Shown: piece after piece, positions 45,566 to 55,050 of the stretch
Numbering within the stretch: the stretch's first letter is position 1
Layout: each line of letters starts with the position of its first letter
Assembly (NCBI RefSeq): GCF_017581925.1
Contig: NZ_JAGEVG010000021.1
Location: forward strand, 1 to 64,000
Length of the DNA: 64,000 bases
Source of the DNA: Gelidibacter pelagius
GTDB taxonomy: Bacteria > Bacteroidota > Bacteroidia > Flavobacteriales > Flavobacteriaceae
Direction of reading: 5' to 3'
The notes under the pieces: generated by a model
Told to the model about the DNA's origin: nothing
What the model saw: the letters and a program-made list of their open reading frames with translations, nothing else
Databases searched by the model: none
Position numbers and translations under genes: made by a program

Positions 45566-45979
45566 ATGAAATTTTTAAAATTTTTACTCGTCGGAATTGT
45601 ATTCGGAATCATTTTGGTGAAATCAGAAGCCGTATCATGGTATCGCATTTACGAAATGTTCCGCTTTGAATCGTTTCACATGTATGGCATAATCGGCACT
45701 GCCATTGCTACAGGAGTTATTTTACTTCTGATCACTAAGAAGTTTAAGTTCAAGAACATTGAAGGAGGCTTAATGAGCGTCCCAGATAAAGAGAAGGGCT
45801 TTACTCGGTATATTTTAGGCGGCACGCTTTTCGGTTTGGGATGGGCCTTATCTGGTGCATGTCCAGGACCAATGTACATCTTGGTTGGCACTGGTGTTTT
45901 CACCATTCTGATTGCTATTTTGGCGGCTCTATTTGGCACCTATGTTTACGGCGTTTTGAAAGATAAACTTCCGCATTAA
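45566..45979 (+). CDS. YeeE/YedE-family (DUF6691-type) membrane protein, small half
   Basis: A 137-residue partner of the preceding protein, started at ATG 45566 (MKFLKFLLVGIVFGIIL). It has four membrane segments and the cysteine motif GGTLFGLGWALSGACPGPMY, the second half of the split YeeE/YedE transporter. The two genes run in the same direction with an 84-bp gap, and a terminator follows. In many genomes a rhodanese or a metallo-beta-lactamase sulfur dioxygenase accompanies the pair; none is seen here. Confidence 0.87.
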   Translation: MKFLKFLLVGIVFGIILVKSEAVSWYRIYEMFRFESFHMYGIIGTAIATGVILLLITKKFKFKNIEGGLMSVPDKEKGFTRYILGGTLFGLGWALSGACPGPMYILVGTGVFTILIAILAALFGTYVYGVLKDKLPH

Positions 45980-46147
45980 AATAACGACCTATTGTAGATT
46001 TTCAAAAAGTAATGGAGTCAGGCATTGTCCAAACATTTATTGTTTTGAGCAAGGCTTAAAAAACCATTTACAATGTCTTCTTTAAGAATTGCTAGAAATA
46101 GCCTGTTAGAATAATGAGAGGTTTTCGCAGATGGGTAATAGAAAATT

Positions 46148-46190
46148 AAAACCTCAAAGTTTCAATATAAAAAAACTCTGAGGTTTTTTT
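46148..46190. terminator. Bidirectional terminator between yedE pair and clpS
   Basis: AAAACCTCA (46148-46156) pairs with TGAGGTTTT, extended by AGTTT/AAACT, with T-runs on both outer sides (TTTTTTTT on plus). It lies between the convergent genes and serves both. Confidence 0.8.
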
Positions 46191-46192
46191 TA

Positions 46193-46468
46193 CTATATTA
46201 TCTCTGCACTTAAACCAGCTTCCAAAAGCATGGAGCAACGCGGTTTAAGATCGTCATAGGACCCTGTTTTCACCGTACATTTCCCTTTATAATGTACTAA
46301 AATGGAACATTGCTCTGCTTGTTCCGGAGTGTGGTCACACGCATAAATAAGCGTATCGATGACATAATCAAAAGTATTGACATCATCATTATACAAGACG
46401 ATCTCATTCAGATTTTGCTCAAGGGTATCAACGAGAAGGTCTTCTTGAATTTTCTCTTTAGTACTCAT
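46193..46468 (-). CDS. clpS: ATP-dependent Clp protease adaptor ClpS
   Basis: A 91-residue N-end-rule adaptor, started at ATG 46468 (MSTKEKIQED); an upstream ATG adds 13 unlike residues. It binds proteins with bulky N-terminal residues and hands them to the ClpA/ClpP-type protease. The core has the binding-pocket words LYNDDVNTFDYVIDTLIYAC and ILVHYKGKCTVKTGSYDDLK. It follows prmA on the same strand, 66 bp downstream, an arrangement common in Bacteroidota. The bidirectional terminator follows it. Confidence 0.93.
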   Translation of the reverse strand: MSTKEKIQEDLLVDTLEQNLNEIVLYNDDVNTFDYVIDTLIYACDHTPEQAEQCSILVHYKGKCTVKTGSYDDLKPRCSMLLEAGLSAEII

Positions 46469-46534
46469 TTTTTTTAAAAACTTAAGTCTGCAGTCCTTTA
46501 ACTGCACAATTTAACACAACTATCTGGGCGCTAG

Positions 46535-47371
46535 CTAATTTACGAATTTTAAAGCAACCCAATTATTTCTTTCCAAACTTTCAACGTGAGTCAATCCCAG
46601 TTTATTGCATTCCTCCTGAATGGCTGGAATATCGTGATTGTAAAATCCACTTAAAAAGATGGTTCCATTTGGTTTTAGGCATTTGACATAGGAAACCAAA
46701 TCATTCAAAAGAATATTTCGGTTGATGTTAGCAATGATGGTATCATATTTTTGATTTTGCAATAAGCTGGCATCACCTTCCAGTACTGTTATGTGTTCAC
46801 AATTATTTCGTTCCACATTTTCCAAACTGTTCACATAACACCAATTGTCATAATCAATGGCATCTAGAGGTTTGGCGCCTTTCATTTCGGCAAGAATCGC
46901 CAAAACACCCGTACCACAGCCCATATCCAATACCGATTTGTTCTTGAAATCGTTTTTCAGAATATGCTGTATCATCATATGTGTCGTCTCATGATGTCCA
47001 GTACCAAAACTCATTTTGGGCTCAATAACAATGTCGTATTTGGTGTTTGGTTTCTCATGAAATGGTGCACGAACAGAACATTCATCATCAACGACAATGG
47101 GATTGAAATTCTTCTCCCATTCCTCGTTCCAGTTGACCTGTTCTATTTCTTCAAAAGTATAGGAAAACTTAAACTCATCAGATTTCAAGATCTGGATACC
47201 TTTTAAGATGTCCTCATTCCATTCATCTTTTTGAATGTACGCCGTTACGCCCTCGTCAGTTTCCACGAAACTTTCAAAGCCCGCATAACCCAGTTCAGCA
47301 ATTAGGATCTCTGTTCCTGGTTGCAAAGGTTCTACCTTAAATTGATAACCTATGTAAATACTATTGGCCAT
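46535..47371 (-). CDS. prmA: Ribosomal protein L11 methyltransferase
   Basis: A 278-residue SAM-dependent enzyme that trimethylates ribosomal protein L11. The N-terminal substrate-recognition domain (about 1-75) is followed by a linker with WEKNFNPIVV and IEPKMSFGTGHHETTHMM, and the Rossmann-type methyltransferase domain (about 120-270) with motif I LDMGCGTGVLAILAEMKGA and NINRNILLNDL. Length and motifs fit PrmA. It stands between tpiA and clpS on the minus strand, with 66 bp gaps on each side. Confidence 0.94.
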   Translation of the reverse strand: MANSIYIGYQFKVEPLQPGTEILIAELGYAGFESFVETDEGVTAYIQKDEWNEDILKGIQILKSDEFKFSYTFEEIEQVNWNEEWEKNFNPIVVDDECSVRAPFHEKPNTKYDIVIEPKMSFGTGHHETTHMMIQHILKNDFKNKSVLDMGCGTGVLAILAEMKGAKPLDAIDYDNWCYVNSLENVERNNCEHITVLEGDASLLQNQKYDTIIANINRNILLNDLVSYVKCLKPNGTIFLSGFYNHDIPAIQEECNKLGLTHVESLERNNWVALKFVN

Positions 47372-47437
47372 ATTCGACTTCTAATTTGCGTATTATTGAA
47401 TTTCAATGTGATACTCTAAGACGGGTTTTATTTATGA

Positions 47438-48187
47438 TTAAAATGAATTAACGATGGCAAAAAAATCGTCCGCATTAAGGGCAGCGCCACCAATCAATCC
47501 ACCATCAACATCAGGTTTTGAGAAAATCTCTTTGGCGTTTGATGGCTTACAACTTCCTCCATATAGAATAGATACACTATTTGCCATGTCTTGGCTGTAT
47601 TTGCTCGCCAATGTTTTTCTAATGAAGGCGTGCATATCCTGCGCCTGCTCCGGACTTGCTGTTTCTCCAGTACCAATGGCCCAAACGGGTTCGTAAGCCA
47701 ATACGATGTTTTTAAAGGCTGTCGCCTCTAAATGAAACAAAGCATTTTTAATCTGATTTTCAACAATATGTTCATGATTTCCAGATTTTCTATCTTTCAG
47801 TTCTTCACCGAAGCAGAAAATAACACGCATTTCATTTTTTATGGCCGCATCAACCTTTTTAGCCAATAGCTCATCGGTTTCATTGAAATAAGCGCGACGC
47901 TCACTATGTCCTAAAATGACTGTTTTAACACCAAGACTTTTGATCATTGTTGCACTAACCTCACCTGTGTAAGCACCAGATTCTGCGAAATGCATATTTT
48001 GTGCAATCACTTCAATTGTACTGTCTTTTAATGAGTTGAACGCCTGCCATAGATTGGTGAATGATGGGGCAATCATAACCTCAGCATCGCTGATTTTGTT
48101 TTGCGATTTAAGTTCTCTTATCAATGTTTCCGTTTCCGATAAATCATTGTTCATTTTCCAATTTCCTGCTACTATGTTTTTTCTCAT
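47438..48187 (-). CDS. tpiA: Triosephosphate isomerase
   Basis: Glycolytic enzyme of 249 residues that interconverts dihydroxyacetone phosphate and glyceraldehyde-3-phosphate. Catalytic residues are present: K11 in AGNWKMN, H94 in LGHSERRAYF, E166 in YEPVWAIGTG. Phosphate-binding GGSCKPSN and GGLIGGAAL are at the end. The length is standard. It is followed on the same strand by prmA and clpS. Confidence 0.97.
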   Translation of the reverse strand: MRKNIVAGNWKMNNDLSETETLIRELKSQNKISDAEVMIAPSFTNLWQAFNSLKDSTIEVIAQNMHFAESGAYTGEVSATMIKSLGVKTVILGHSERRAYFNETDELLAKKVDAAIKNEMRVIFCFGEELKDRKSGNHEHIVENQIKNALFHLEATAFKNIVLAYEPVWAIGTGETASPEQAQDMHAFIRKTLASKYSQDMANSVSILYGGSCKPSNAKEIFSKPDVDGGLIGGAALNADDFFAIVNSF

Positions 48188-48244
48188 ATCCTATCTTAAG
48201 TCCTTTTCGAGAAAAGAGCTTATATTTTTAGTTAATATTCTATT

Positions 48245-49339
48245 TTACAATTTTAAATCCTCAATGTCGTTCCAATGTTTCTTTTGCGTGACGGTCCCTT
48301 TGTTTAAGATCACCGCACCTGGGTTTGAACGTACAATGGTTTTCAATACTTTTTCGTCACATAGATAAAACTCAAAATCGAGGTTGTATGTCGACTTGAC
48401 ATCTTGTTTTGTAGCTTCATCAGAGGTGGTCATCCCAATAACGGTATATCCTTTTGCAAGAGCCTCATCAGCCAAGGATTTTAATTTCACCATACCTTCC
48501 TTTTCGGAGGATTTTAAGTTGTATGCAACAATCATCAACAATTTATCTTTCTCCAAGAAATAGGAGGTCAAATCCTCATCTTCTGATTCTATTGAAAAAT
48601 CCTGTATTTTGGGAAGGTCTGCAGCTTGGATCTCTTTGGTTTCCACACCAATAATCTCATCGTACTCTGCTGGTCCTTGTCCGCGGTCTGTTAAGGTTTT
48701 TTCTTCGCCATTAATTGTATAAGTCCACTCGTAATCTATAATAGCTCTTTTTGCATCAGGCGCGAGCACCATATTTTGTTGGAGATTATCACCTATTTTG
48801 TAAGCTCTAAAATCAATGACTGGTAAATGCATAAGTACGTAATACGCAAACGAAAGTGAGGCAAGAAAACCTACAAGTGCTACAACAGTGGTACCTAATT
48901 TGCTGAAAATTGGTTTAATATGTTTAACACCGAAAAAGAGAATTAGAATAAAGAACAATAAAACAATGTCTTTAGTAAAACTCTGCCATGGCGTCATAGG
49001 CATGGCATCTCCAAAACACCCACAATCCTTTACTTTATCAAAATAGGCAGAGTAAAAAGTCAAAAAGGTGAAGAAAACAATCATGAGCAACAAGCTCCAC
49101 ACCGTGAATTTCGGTTTATAACCAATGAGCAAAAAGATACCCAATACCACTTCAAAAACAACGACTATTACGGCAATTCCCAAGGCATAAGGTTCCAAAA
49201 ACGGCAGATTCAGGACGTCAGTGCCAAAATATTCTTGAAGCTTATAGGAGAAACCCAAGGGGTCATTAAGTTTCACAAAGCCTGATATGATAAAAAGGAC
49301 GCCTACAAATACTCTACTGATGCCTACTAAATATTTCAT
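48245..49339 (-). CDS. BT_3928-type DoxX-thioredoxin membrane protein
   Basis: A 364-residue membrane protein, started at ATG 49339 (MKYLVGISRVFVGVLFIISG). It has a DoxX/MauE-like domain with four spans (about 5-150). A CGCFGDAMPMTPW motif between spans, with a paired Cys, suggests thiol chemistry. A C-terminal thioredoxin-like region (about 230-364: EDLTSYFLEKDKLLMIVAYN) lacks CxxC. It is a common Bacteroidota arrangement (BT_3928 family). It sits between DUF1599 and tpiA on the same strand, 58 bp from each. Its role is probably disulfide handling in the envelope; this is not established. Confidence 0.88.
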   Translation of the reverse strand: MKYLVGISRVFVGVLFIISGFVKLNDPLGFSYKLQEYFGTDVLNLPFLEPYALGIAVIVVVFEVVLGIFLLIGYKPKFTVWSLLLMIVFFTFLTFYSAYFDKVKDCGCFGDAMPMTPWQSFTKDIVLLFFILILFFGVKHIKPIFSKLGTTVVALVGFLASLSFAYYVLMHLPVIDFRAYKIGDNLQQNMVLAPDAKRAIIDYEWTYTINGEEKTLTDRGQGPAEYDEIIGVETKEIQAADLPKIQDFSIESEDEDLTSYFLEKDKLLMIVAYNLKSSEKEGMVKLKSLADEALAKGYTVIGMTTSDEATKQDVKSTYNLDFEFYLCDEKVLKTIVRSNPGAVILNKGTVTQKKHWNDIEDLKL

Positions 49340-49397
49340 AAAATTTCGAAAGTTAAAAATTCCAAACTCCAATCGGAGATTGTAAATAGTGCTATAC

Positions 49398-49940
49398 TTA
49401 TAATTTTTCGTTCAAATGAATTAAGGCAAAGACAGCATAATTGATCATATCCTGATAATTGGCGTCAATACCTTCACTTACCAACGTTTTGCCTGCATTG
49501 TCTTCAATTTGTTTTACTCTTAAGAGTTTTTGCAAGATGAGATCAGTCAAACTACTAACTCTCATATCTCGCCATGCCTCACCATAGTCATGATTTTTGT
49601 TCATCATCAATTCTTTAGTCAACGCTATTTTTTCATCGTAAAGTTTGGTGGCGACTGCCACAGACATATCTGGTTTTTCAACCACTCCTTTTTCCAATTG
49701 AATCAAGGCCATAGTACAATAATTGATGATGCCTATAAACTCACTCTCCTCACCTTCATCTACCTTACGCTCAACATTTTGTTGTAAGCCTCGTATGCGT
49801 TGTGCTTTTATAAAAATTTGATCGGTTAAGGATGGGAGCCTCAAAATGCGCCACGCACTTCCATAATCCGACATTTTATCAACAAAGAGATTTCTGCATT
49901 TTTCAATAACAGCATCGTATTGTTTTGAGGTATCTTGCAT
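49398..49940 (-). CDS. DUF1599-domain protein
   Basis: A 180-residue soluble protein made of two repeats of one module. Repeat one is at about 1-75 (KCRNLFVDKMSDYGSAWRIL, QRIRGLQ) and repeat two at about 100-180 (KELMMNKNHDYGEAWRDMRV, LRVKQIEDNAGKTLVSEGID). The K..DYG.AWR motif recurs in each. This is the DUF1599 architecture, found in Bacteroidota. It resembles a nucleotide-pyrophosphohydrolase-like helical fold in its all-alpha pattern, but no function is established. It is followed by the DoxX-thioredoxin gene, whose start is 58 bp away. Confidence 0.87.
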   Translation of the reverse strand: MQDTSKQYDAVIEKCRNLFVDKMSDYGSAWRILRLPSLTDQIFIKAQRIRGLQQNVERKVDEGEESEFIGIINYCTMALIQLEKGVVEKPDMSVAVATKLYDEKIALTKELMMNKNHDYGEAWRDMRVSSLTDLILQKLLRVKQIEDNAGKTLVSEGIDANYQDMINYAVFALIHLNEKL

Positions 49941-50105
49941 AGAAAATTGGTAATTTTGCGTAAATTTCGCCTAAATAGTTCAGAGTTCAAAGTTCAGGGT
50001 TCAAAGTTTTCCAGATATAAAATTATATTTTAGTGAATATCTATAGATTTGACTTTATATCCCTCATAACTTTGAAATTTGAACATAGAAATCAGAATCA
50101 ACCTC

Positions 50106-50927
50106 ATGACCATCAATTGTAAAGGGCAACTTATTGATTTGACCATTCCCAAAGTCATGGGGATTCTTAATCTTACTCCTGATTCTTTTTATGATGGCGG
50201 CCTTTACAAAAATGACGCTGATATTTTAAAGCAAACAGACAAGATGCTTAACGAAGGTGCTGATTTTATCGACATAGGCGCCTATAGTTCTAGACCAAAT
50301 GCCGTACATATTTCAGAAACTGAAGAATCGCAAAGACTGCTTCCAATTATAAAACTTTTGACAGATGCCTTCCCAAATGTTTTAATATCTGTTGATACCT
50401 TTAGAAGCGAAGTCGCCAAACAAGCTATAAGCGCTGGTGCTTCTATGATCAATGACATCTCCGCTGGGAAAATGGACGAGAATATGCTGAACACTGTTGC
50501 TGAACTAAAAATTCCTTATATTATGATGCATATGAAGGGCACGCCACAAAATATGCAACAAAATATTACTTATGAGCATTTGACAAAGGAGATACTATTT
50601 TACTTTTCTGAACGCATTGCTGTAGCCAGAGCATTAGGTATTGTGGATGTGATTGTGGATCCTGGATTTGGATTTTCAAAAACAACTGCCCAGAATTATG
50701 AACTATTAAAGAATTTGGAACTATTTAAAATGTTGGAAAAACCTCTTTTAGTTGGATTTTCCAGAAAATCAATGATCTATAAACCACTTCATACATCGGC
50801 AGCCCAAGCCCTTAATGGCACTACGGTTTTAAACACGCTCGCCCTCTATAAAAATGCTTCAATCTTAAGAGTCCATGATGTCAAGGAAGCTAAGGAATGT
50901 ATTGAACTGACGCAGCAATTAAACTAA
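50106..50927 (+). CDS. folP: Dihydropteroate synthase
   Basis: Folate enzyme of 273 residues that joins p-aminobenzoate to the dihydropterin pyrophosphate; the target of sulfonamides. I take ATG 50106 as start; a TTG at 50079 in the same frame precedes unlike sequence. Pterin- and diphosphate-binding words are present: GILNLTPDSFYDGG (20-33), FIDIGAYSSRP, SVDTFRSEVAKQA, NDISAGK, GFSRKSM, and the final LRVHDVKEA. It is the first of the set folP - lipoprotein - cdaA. Confidence 0.96.
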   Translation: MTINCKGQLIDLTIPKVMGILNLTPDSFYDGGLYKNDADILKQTDKMLNEGADFIDIGAYSSRPNAVHISETEESQRLLPIIKLLTDAFPNVLISVDTFRSEVAKQAISAGASMINDISAGKMDENMLNTVAELKIPYIMMHMKGTPQNMQQNITYEHLTKEILFYFSERIAVARALGIVDVIVDPGFGFSKTTAQNYELLKNLELFKMLEKPLLVGFSRKSMIYKPLHTSAAQALNGTTVLNTLALYKNASILRVHDVKEAKECIELTQQLN

Positions 50928-50933
50928 TAATCC

Positions 50934-51614
50934 ATGAAACATTTATCTCTATTATTACTGCTCTTAATTTTTTCGTGTAACCACGAAAAAACAGTCTTAC
51001 TTCCTGAAATTGACCATGCGGATATTACTGAAGTCCTCGATATTTCTCCAATCTATATTTTTTATGATGAAACTAAAGCAGACAGCCTTGAACTCAATAG
51101 AAACAATGTCATCAGCACGACCAATTGGCTTGTCAATATCGATAAAAGACTCACTTTAGGTCAAGTTATTCCGAAAGTCATCTTATTACAGGACAAAAAG
51201 CGGAATGCTGAAGTTCACAAAAATGAAAATTCCAAAAATTATTTTACCTGTAATGATACCAGTATTCAAAACTTAGGTTTTTTAGATTTCACCCATATCA
51301 TCTACAAGATGAATTCCATTCTTCCAAACGTATCGTCAGATTATTATAATTCTAAAGAAAAACGACTGATCTTGGATTTTAAGGCTCCAAATGACATTAA
51401 ATTTGTGACGCTTTATAATGATTCCATCATCAAAAAATCAACATTGAAGACCCTCAAAAATGATCTCGATTCCTTACCAAATGGAACAGAATACGATTTA
51501 GTCCTGAGTATCAATGATCAATTAACCTTTCAGGACTATATCACCTTCAAATCAACACTTTCTAAAATAGAATCGCCTAATGTGACCATAAATGAAAACG
51601 AATTCATTTATTAG
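50934..51614 (+). CDS. Lipoprotein between folP and cdaA, unknown function
   Basis: A 226-residue predicted lipoprotein (LLLLLIFSCNH, C15), six bases after folP and 36 bp before cdaA. A family match is not recognised. What can be seen: a short linker and two regions of alternating short strands and helices, with LFDETKADSLELN-like early and NGTEYDLVLSINDQLTFQDY late. The C-terminal half reads like an ExbD-type or biopolymer-transport periplasmic fold, with TFKSTLSKIESPNVTINENE at the end, but this is weak. Its position beside diadenylate cyclase, where other bacteria have the periplasmic regulator CdaR, makes a regulator of CdaA an idea to test. Confidence 0.75.
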   Translation: MKHLSLLLLLLIFSCNHEKTVLLPEIDHADITEVLDISPIYIFYDETKADSLELNRNNVISTTNWLVNIDKRLTLGQVIPKVILLQDKKRNAEVHKNENSKNYFTCNDTSIQNLGFLDFTHIIYKMNSILPNVSSDYYNSKEKRLILDFKAPNDIKFVTLYNDSIIKKSTLKTLKNDLDSLPNGTEYDLVLSINDQLTFQDYITFKSTLSKIESPNVTINENEFIY

Positions 51615-51650
51615 CCATAATTTTTTAATTTTACAAAAACATTTTTTGGA

Positions 51651-52433
51651 TTGGACGAGCTTAATTTTTGGGATTTCGGGATTATAGATTTTATTGATGT
51701 TTTCCTCGTTGCCATACTTTTATATTATGTCTATAAGCTTATAAAAGGCACTGTTGCCATCAATATATTTATTGGCATCATCATCATCTATTTTGTTTGG
51801 AAGTTGACGGCATTTCTTAAAATGGGCCTGCTGAGTTCAATCTTTAGCGGTTTTATGGACGTTGGTATTATTGCGTTAATTGTTGTTTTTCAACCTGAAA
51901 TAAGAAAATTCCTGTTGATGGTTGGTTCTACCAATTTTGGAAATAAACGAAAATTCTTAAGACATCTCAATTTTCTAAAAACTGAAGGTCAAGTACAAAC
52001 CGATGTTGATGTTATCATTTCTGCATGCAAAAAAATGGCTTCAACCAGAACAGGAGCACTGATTGTTATTGAGCGCAATAACAACTTGGACTTTTTAACC
52101 AGTTCTGGAGATGAGATGAATATTGCCGTCACCCAACCAATCATTGAAAGTATCTTTTTTAAAAATAGCCCATTGCACGATGGCGCCATTGTCATTGCAA
52201 GCAATATTGTAAAAGCCACTCGAGTCATTCTTCCTGTCAGTAGTGAAAGGAGCATTCCACAACGTTTTGGACTGCGACATCGAGCAGCTGTTGGGATTAC
52301 TGAAAAAACCGATGCCCTGGCCATTGCCGTAAGTGAGGAAACCGGACAGATTTCTTATATAAAGAACGGTGAATTTGTGATGTTCAAGGACAATGCGGAA
52401 CTCATTGAGATGATCAAAAAAGATTTGGCGTAA
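51651..52433 (+). CDS. cdaA: Diadenylate cyclase CdaA (TTG start)
   Basis: Makes cyclic di-AMP from two ATP. The 260 residues comprise three N-terminal spans (about 12-90) and a DAC catalytic domain (about 100-250) with D177-G178-A179 in LHDGAIVIA and R209-H-R211 in RFGLRHRAAVGIT, both intact. The start is TTG 51651; no ATG exists before the first span, and the family N-terminus (DELNFWDFGI) begins there. The spacing from the lipoprotein is 36 bp. It is a membrane-bound CdaA and would set envelope, potassium and turgor responses through c-di-AMP. Confidence 0.94.
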   Translation: MDELNFWDFGIIDFIDVFLVAILLYYVYKLIKGTVAINIFIGIIIIYFVWKLTAFLKMGLLSSIFSGFMDVGIIALIVVFQPEIRKFLLMVGSTNFGNKRKFLRHLNFLKTEGQVQTDVDVIISACKKMASTRTGALIVIERNNNLDFLTSSGDEMNIAVTQPIIESIFFKNSPLHDGAIVIASNIVKATRVILPVSSERSIPQRFGLRHRAAVGITEKTDALAIAVSEETGQISYIKNGEFVMFKDNAELIEMIKKDLA

Positions 52434-52527
52434 TAGTATAGAGCGTTCAGCTTGTCAAACCAGAGGTCAATAAAATCCCTTTGAAAAAAAGACTCCAAGG
52501 TAAATATTAGAGAATTCAACTTAAAGA

Positions 52528-54297
52528 TTACACCGCCTCATTTTTCAAGAACTGTACTTCATATAAATTTCTGTAGTAGCCATTTTCATTTTGAAGTAAT
52601 TCCTTATGCGTGCCCTGCTCCACAATGCGCCCGGCATCCATCACAATAATGCTATCCGCTTTTTGAATCGTTGCCAAGCGATGGGCGATGACTATGGATG
52701 TTCTGTCTTTTGTGATTTTCTCAGTAGCCACTTGCATTAACTGCTCAGAATAGGAATCTACGGAAGAGGTCGCTTCGTCCAAAATCAGGATACTCGGATT
52801 GGTCACATAAGCTCTTAAAAAAGAAATCAATTGTCGCTGCCCAGAAGACAGCATCACGCCACGTTCTTTAACGTTATAATGGTACCCGTGGGGCAAACTC
52901 ATTATAAACTCATGAATCCCAATATCTTTGGCCGCTTTTTGCACATCTTCTTCCGTAATATCTGGATTGTTTAAAGTAATATTATTTAAAATGGTATCGG
53001 CAAAAAGGAATACATCCTGGAGCACCACGGCAATTTGAGCTCTTAACGAGGTTAAGGTCATTTCCTTTATATCCACTTCATCAATACAAATTTTTCCTTT
53101 TTGAATATCGTAAAAACGGTTCAATAAGTTGATAATGGTTGATTTTCCTGCTCCAGTAGCACCAACAATAGCAATGGTCTGCCCTGATTTAACATCGAAA
53201 GATATGTCCTTTAAAACCTCTTCATCATCAATATATGAAAAATGTACATTCTCAAATTTAATGTCGCCCTTAAAAGGTGCGGCTTCAATTTTACCTGCAT
53301 CATCAATTTGCGATGTGGTATCTAAAACATCAAAAACGCGATTGGCAGCCACAATTCCCATTTGCAACGTATTAAATCTGTTTGCAATTTGGTTCAAAGG
53401 TCTGAACAACATTGGAATCATCATGATGAAGGCGAACAAATCACCTTGAGAAGCCAAATCATCAGAAATAATATTGAGTCCCCCGTACCAGACAACCATC
53501 CCTAAAGTCAAAGATGATAAAAACTCAGCAATAGGAAAGAACACGGAGTTGTACCAAACCGTTTTTAACCAGCCTTTTTTATGGCGTGCATTGATTTCTT
53601 TAAACTTTCGATATTCTGTTTCTTCTCGTGTGAATAACTGCAAGATTTTCATACCCGTGACACGCTCTTGAACAAAGGAATTGAGATTTGAAACTTCGTT
53701 ACGGACATCTTCAAAAGCGATTTTCATATACTTCTGAAAGATCGTGGTTGCAAAAAGAACAATGGGTAAGGTTGTGAATACCAAAAGACTGAGCTTCCAG
53801 TTCATGAAAATCATGACACCACCAACCACCAACATTTTCAAGACATCACTGAAAATCATAAAAAGACCTTCTCCAAAAATATCCGAAATACGCTCCATAT
53901 CCGTTACCGTCCTCGTAATCAACACACCTACAGAAGAATTGTCAAAATATTTCATTCGGAAACTCATGATATGCTTGAATAGTTTCACTCTAATGTCCTT
54001 TACCACAGACTGCCCCAACCAACTGGCATTGTAGATAAATAGCAATTGACAGATGACCTCCAACAGCAACAGGACAATCATGATGATAATATAGAACATA
54101 AAACCATCAGACTTTTGAAGTTCAATTTGATTGTCGATGGCTTGTTGTAACACATAAGGTCTCAAAGCCCCAAAAATCGCCAATCCCGTTACAAATAATA
54201 AAGTCGATGCAAAAACAAGTTTATAAGGCTTGATGTATTGCATCAATCTCTTGAAGAGGTTCACGTCATAAACTATAGTTTTCTTTTTGGCACTCAT
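52528..54297 (-). CDS. ABC exporter, MsbA-like, permease-ATPase fusion
   Basis: A 589-residue half transporter that works as a homodimer. Six-span transmembrane domain (about 25-320). ATPase domain (about 345-580) with Walker A GATGAGKST (379-387), Q-loop VVLQDVFLFA, signature LSSGQRQL (483-490), Walker B ILILDEATSSVD and the switch His in AHRLATI. All are intact. MsbA or multidrug type; the substrate cannot be read. Only three bases separate it from truA upstream, so they are one transcript. Confidence 0.93.
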   Translation of the reverse strand: MSAKKKTIVYDVNLFKRLMQYIKPYKLVFASTLLFVTGLAIFGALRPYVLQQAIDNQIELQKSDGFMFYIIIMIVLLLLEVICQLLFIYNASWLGQSVVKDIRVKLFKHIMSFRMKYFDNSSVGVLITRTVTDMERISDIFGEGLFMIFSDVLKMLVVGGVMIFMNWKLSLLVFTTLPIVLFATTIFQKYMKIAFEDVRNEVSNLNSFVQERVTGMKILQLFTREETEYRKFKEINARHKKGWLKTVWYNSVFFPIAEFLSSLTLGMVVWYGGLNIISDDLASQGDLFAFIMMIPMLFRPLNQIANRFNTLQMGIVAANRVFDVLDTTSQIDDAGKIEAAPFKGDIKFENVHFSYIDDEEVLKDISFDVKSGQTIAIVGATGAGKSTIINLLNRFYDIQKGKICIDEVDIKEMTLTSLRAQIAVVLQDVFLFADTILNNITLNNPDITEEDVQKAAKDIGIHEFIMSLPHGYHYNVKERGVMLSSGQRQLISFLRAYVTNPSILILDEATSSVDSYSEQLMQVATEKITKDRTSIVIAHRLATIQKADSIIVMDAGRIVEQGTHKELLQNENGYYRNLYEVQFLKNEAV

Positions 54298-54300
54298 ATA

Positions 54301-55050
54301 TTATATAGCATTAAGAATCGTTTCGGGATATTCAATATGGATTAAAAATAATCCTTGTGCAGGAACTGAAAAACCGGCTTCGCTCCTATCTTTAGATTTG
54401 ATAATGTCGTGCAATTGATCAACCTCAAGTTTGCCCAAACCAATATTGACCATCGTTCCCACAATGGCACGTACCATATTCCTTAAAAAACGATCGGCGG
54501 TAATAACAAATGTCAATTCGGTATCTTTTAGCTCCCAATACGCTTCTTTAATGTCACAAAAATACGTTTTCACGTCCGTATTACTTTTAGAAAAAGATTG
54601 AAACTCATTATACTGCATTAATATTTTACATGCTTCATTCATTTTATCCAGATCTAAAGGTAAATGGATTTTATATGCAAAATCATGTGTAAAGACATTC
54701 TTGGTATTCGAAATTCGATAGTGATAGGTTCTGCTAAGCGCATTAAATCTTGCATGTGCTTTATCTCGAACTTCAAAAATACGATGTACGGCAATGTCGT
54801 GAGGCAAAAACCAATTAATCTTATAAACCAAGACATCGATATCAAAAGGCTCTTCCATATCAAAGTGGGCATACATTTGAGCAGCATGCACGCCCGCATC
54901 CGTACGGCCTGCGCCCATAACTTTAATAGGAGACCTCAACAACGTGGTCAACGCGTGTTCCAAAACCTGTTGCACTGAAACGGCATTGGGCTGTTTCTGC
55001 CAACCATGATAGGCTTTTCCGTTGTATGAAAATTCGATAAAATATCTCAA
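54301..55050 (-). CDS. truA: tRNA pseudouridine(38-40) synthase
   Basis: A 249-residue enzyme modifying tRNA uridines at positions 38-40 in the anticodon arm. Catalytic D51 lies in MGAGRTDAGVHAAQMYAHF. Further words are WFLPHDIAVHRIF, FNALSRTYHYRI and DRFLRNMVRAIVGTMVNIGL. The length is normal. It is followed directly (3 bp) by the ABC exporter gene on the same strand. Confidence 0.96.
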   Translation of the reverse strand: MRYFIEFSYNGKAYHGWQKQPNAVSVQQVLEHALTTLLRSPIKVMGAGRTDAGVHAAQMYAHFDMEEPFDIDVLVYKINWFLPHDIAVHRIFEVRDKAHARFNALSRTYHYRISNTKNVFTHDFAYKIHLPLDLDKMNEACKILMQYNEFQSFSKSNTDVKTYFCDIKEAYWELKDTELTFVITADRFLRNMVRAIVGTMVNIGLGKLEVDQLHDIIKSKDRSEAGFSVPAQGLFLIHIEYPETILNAI

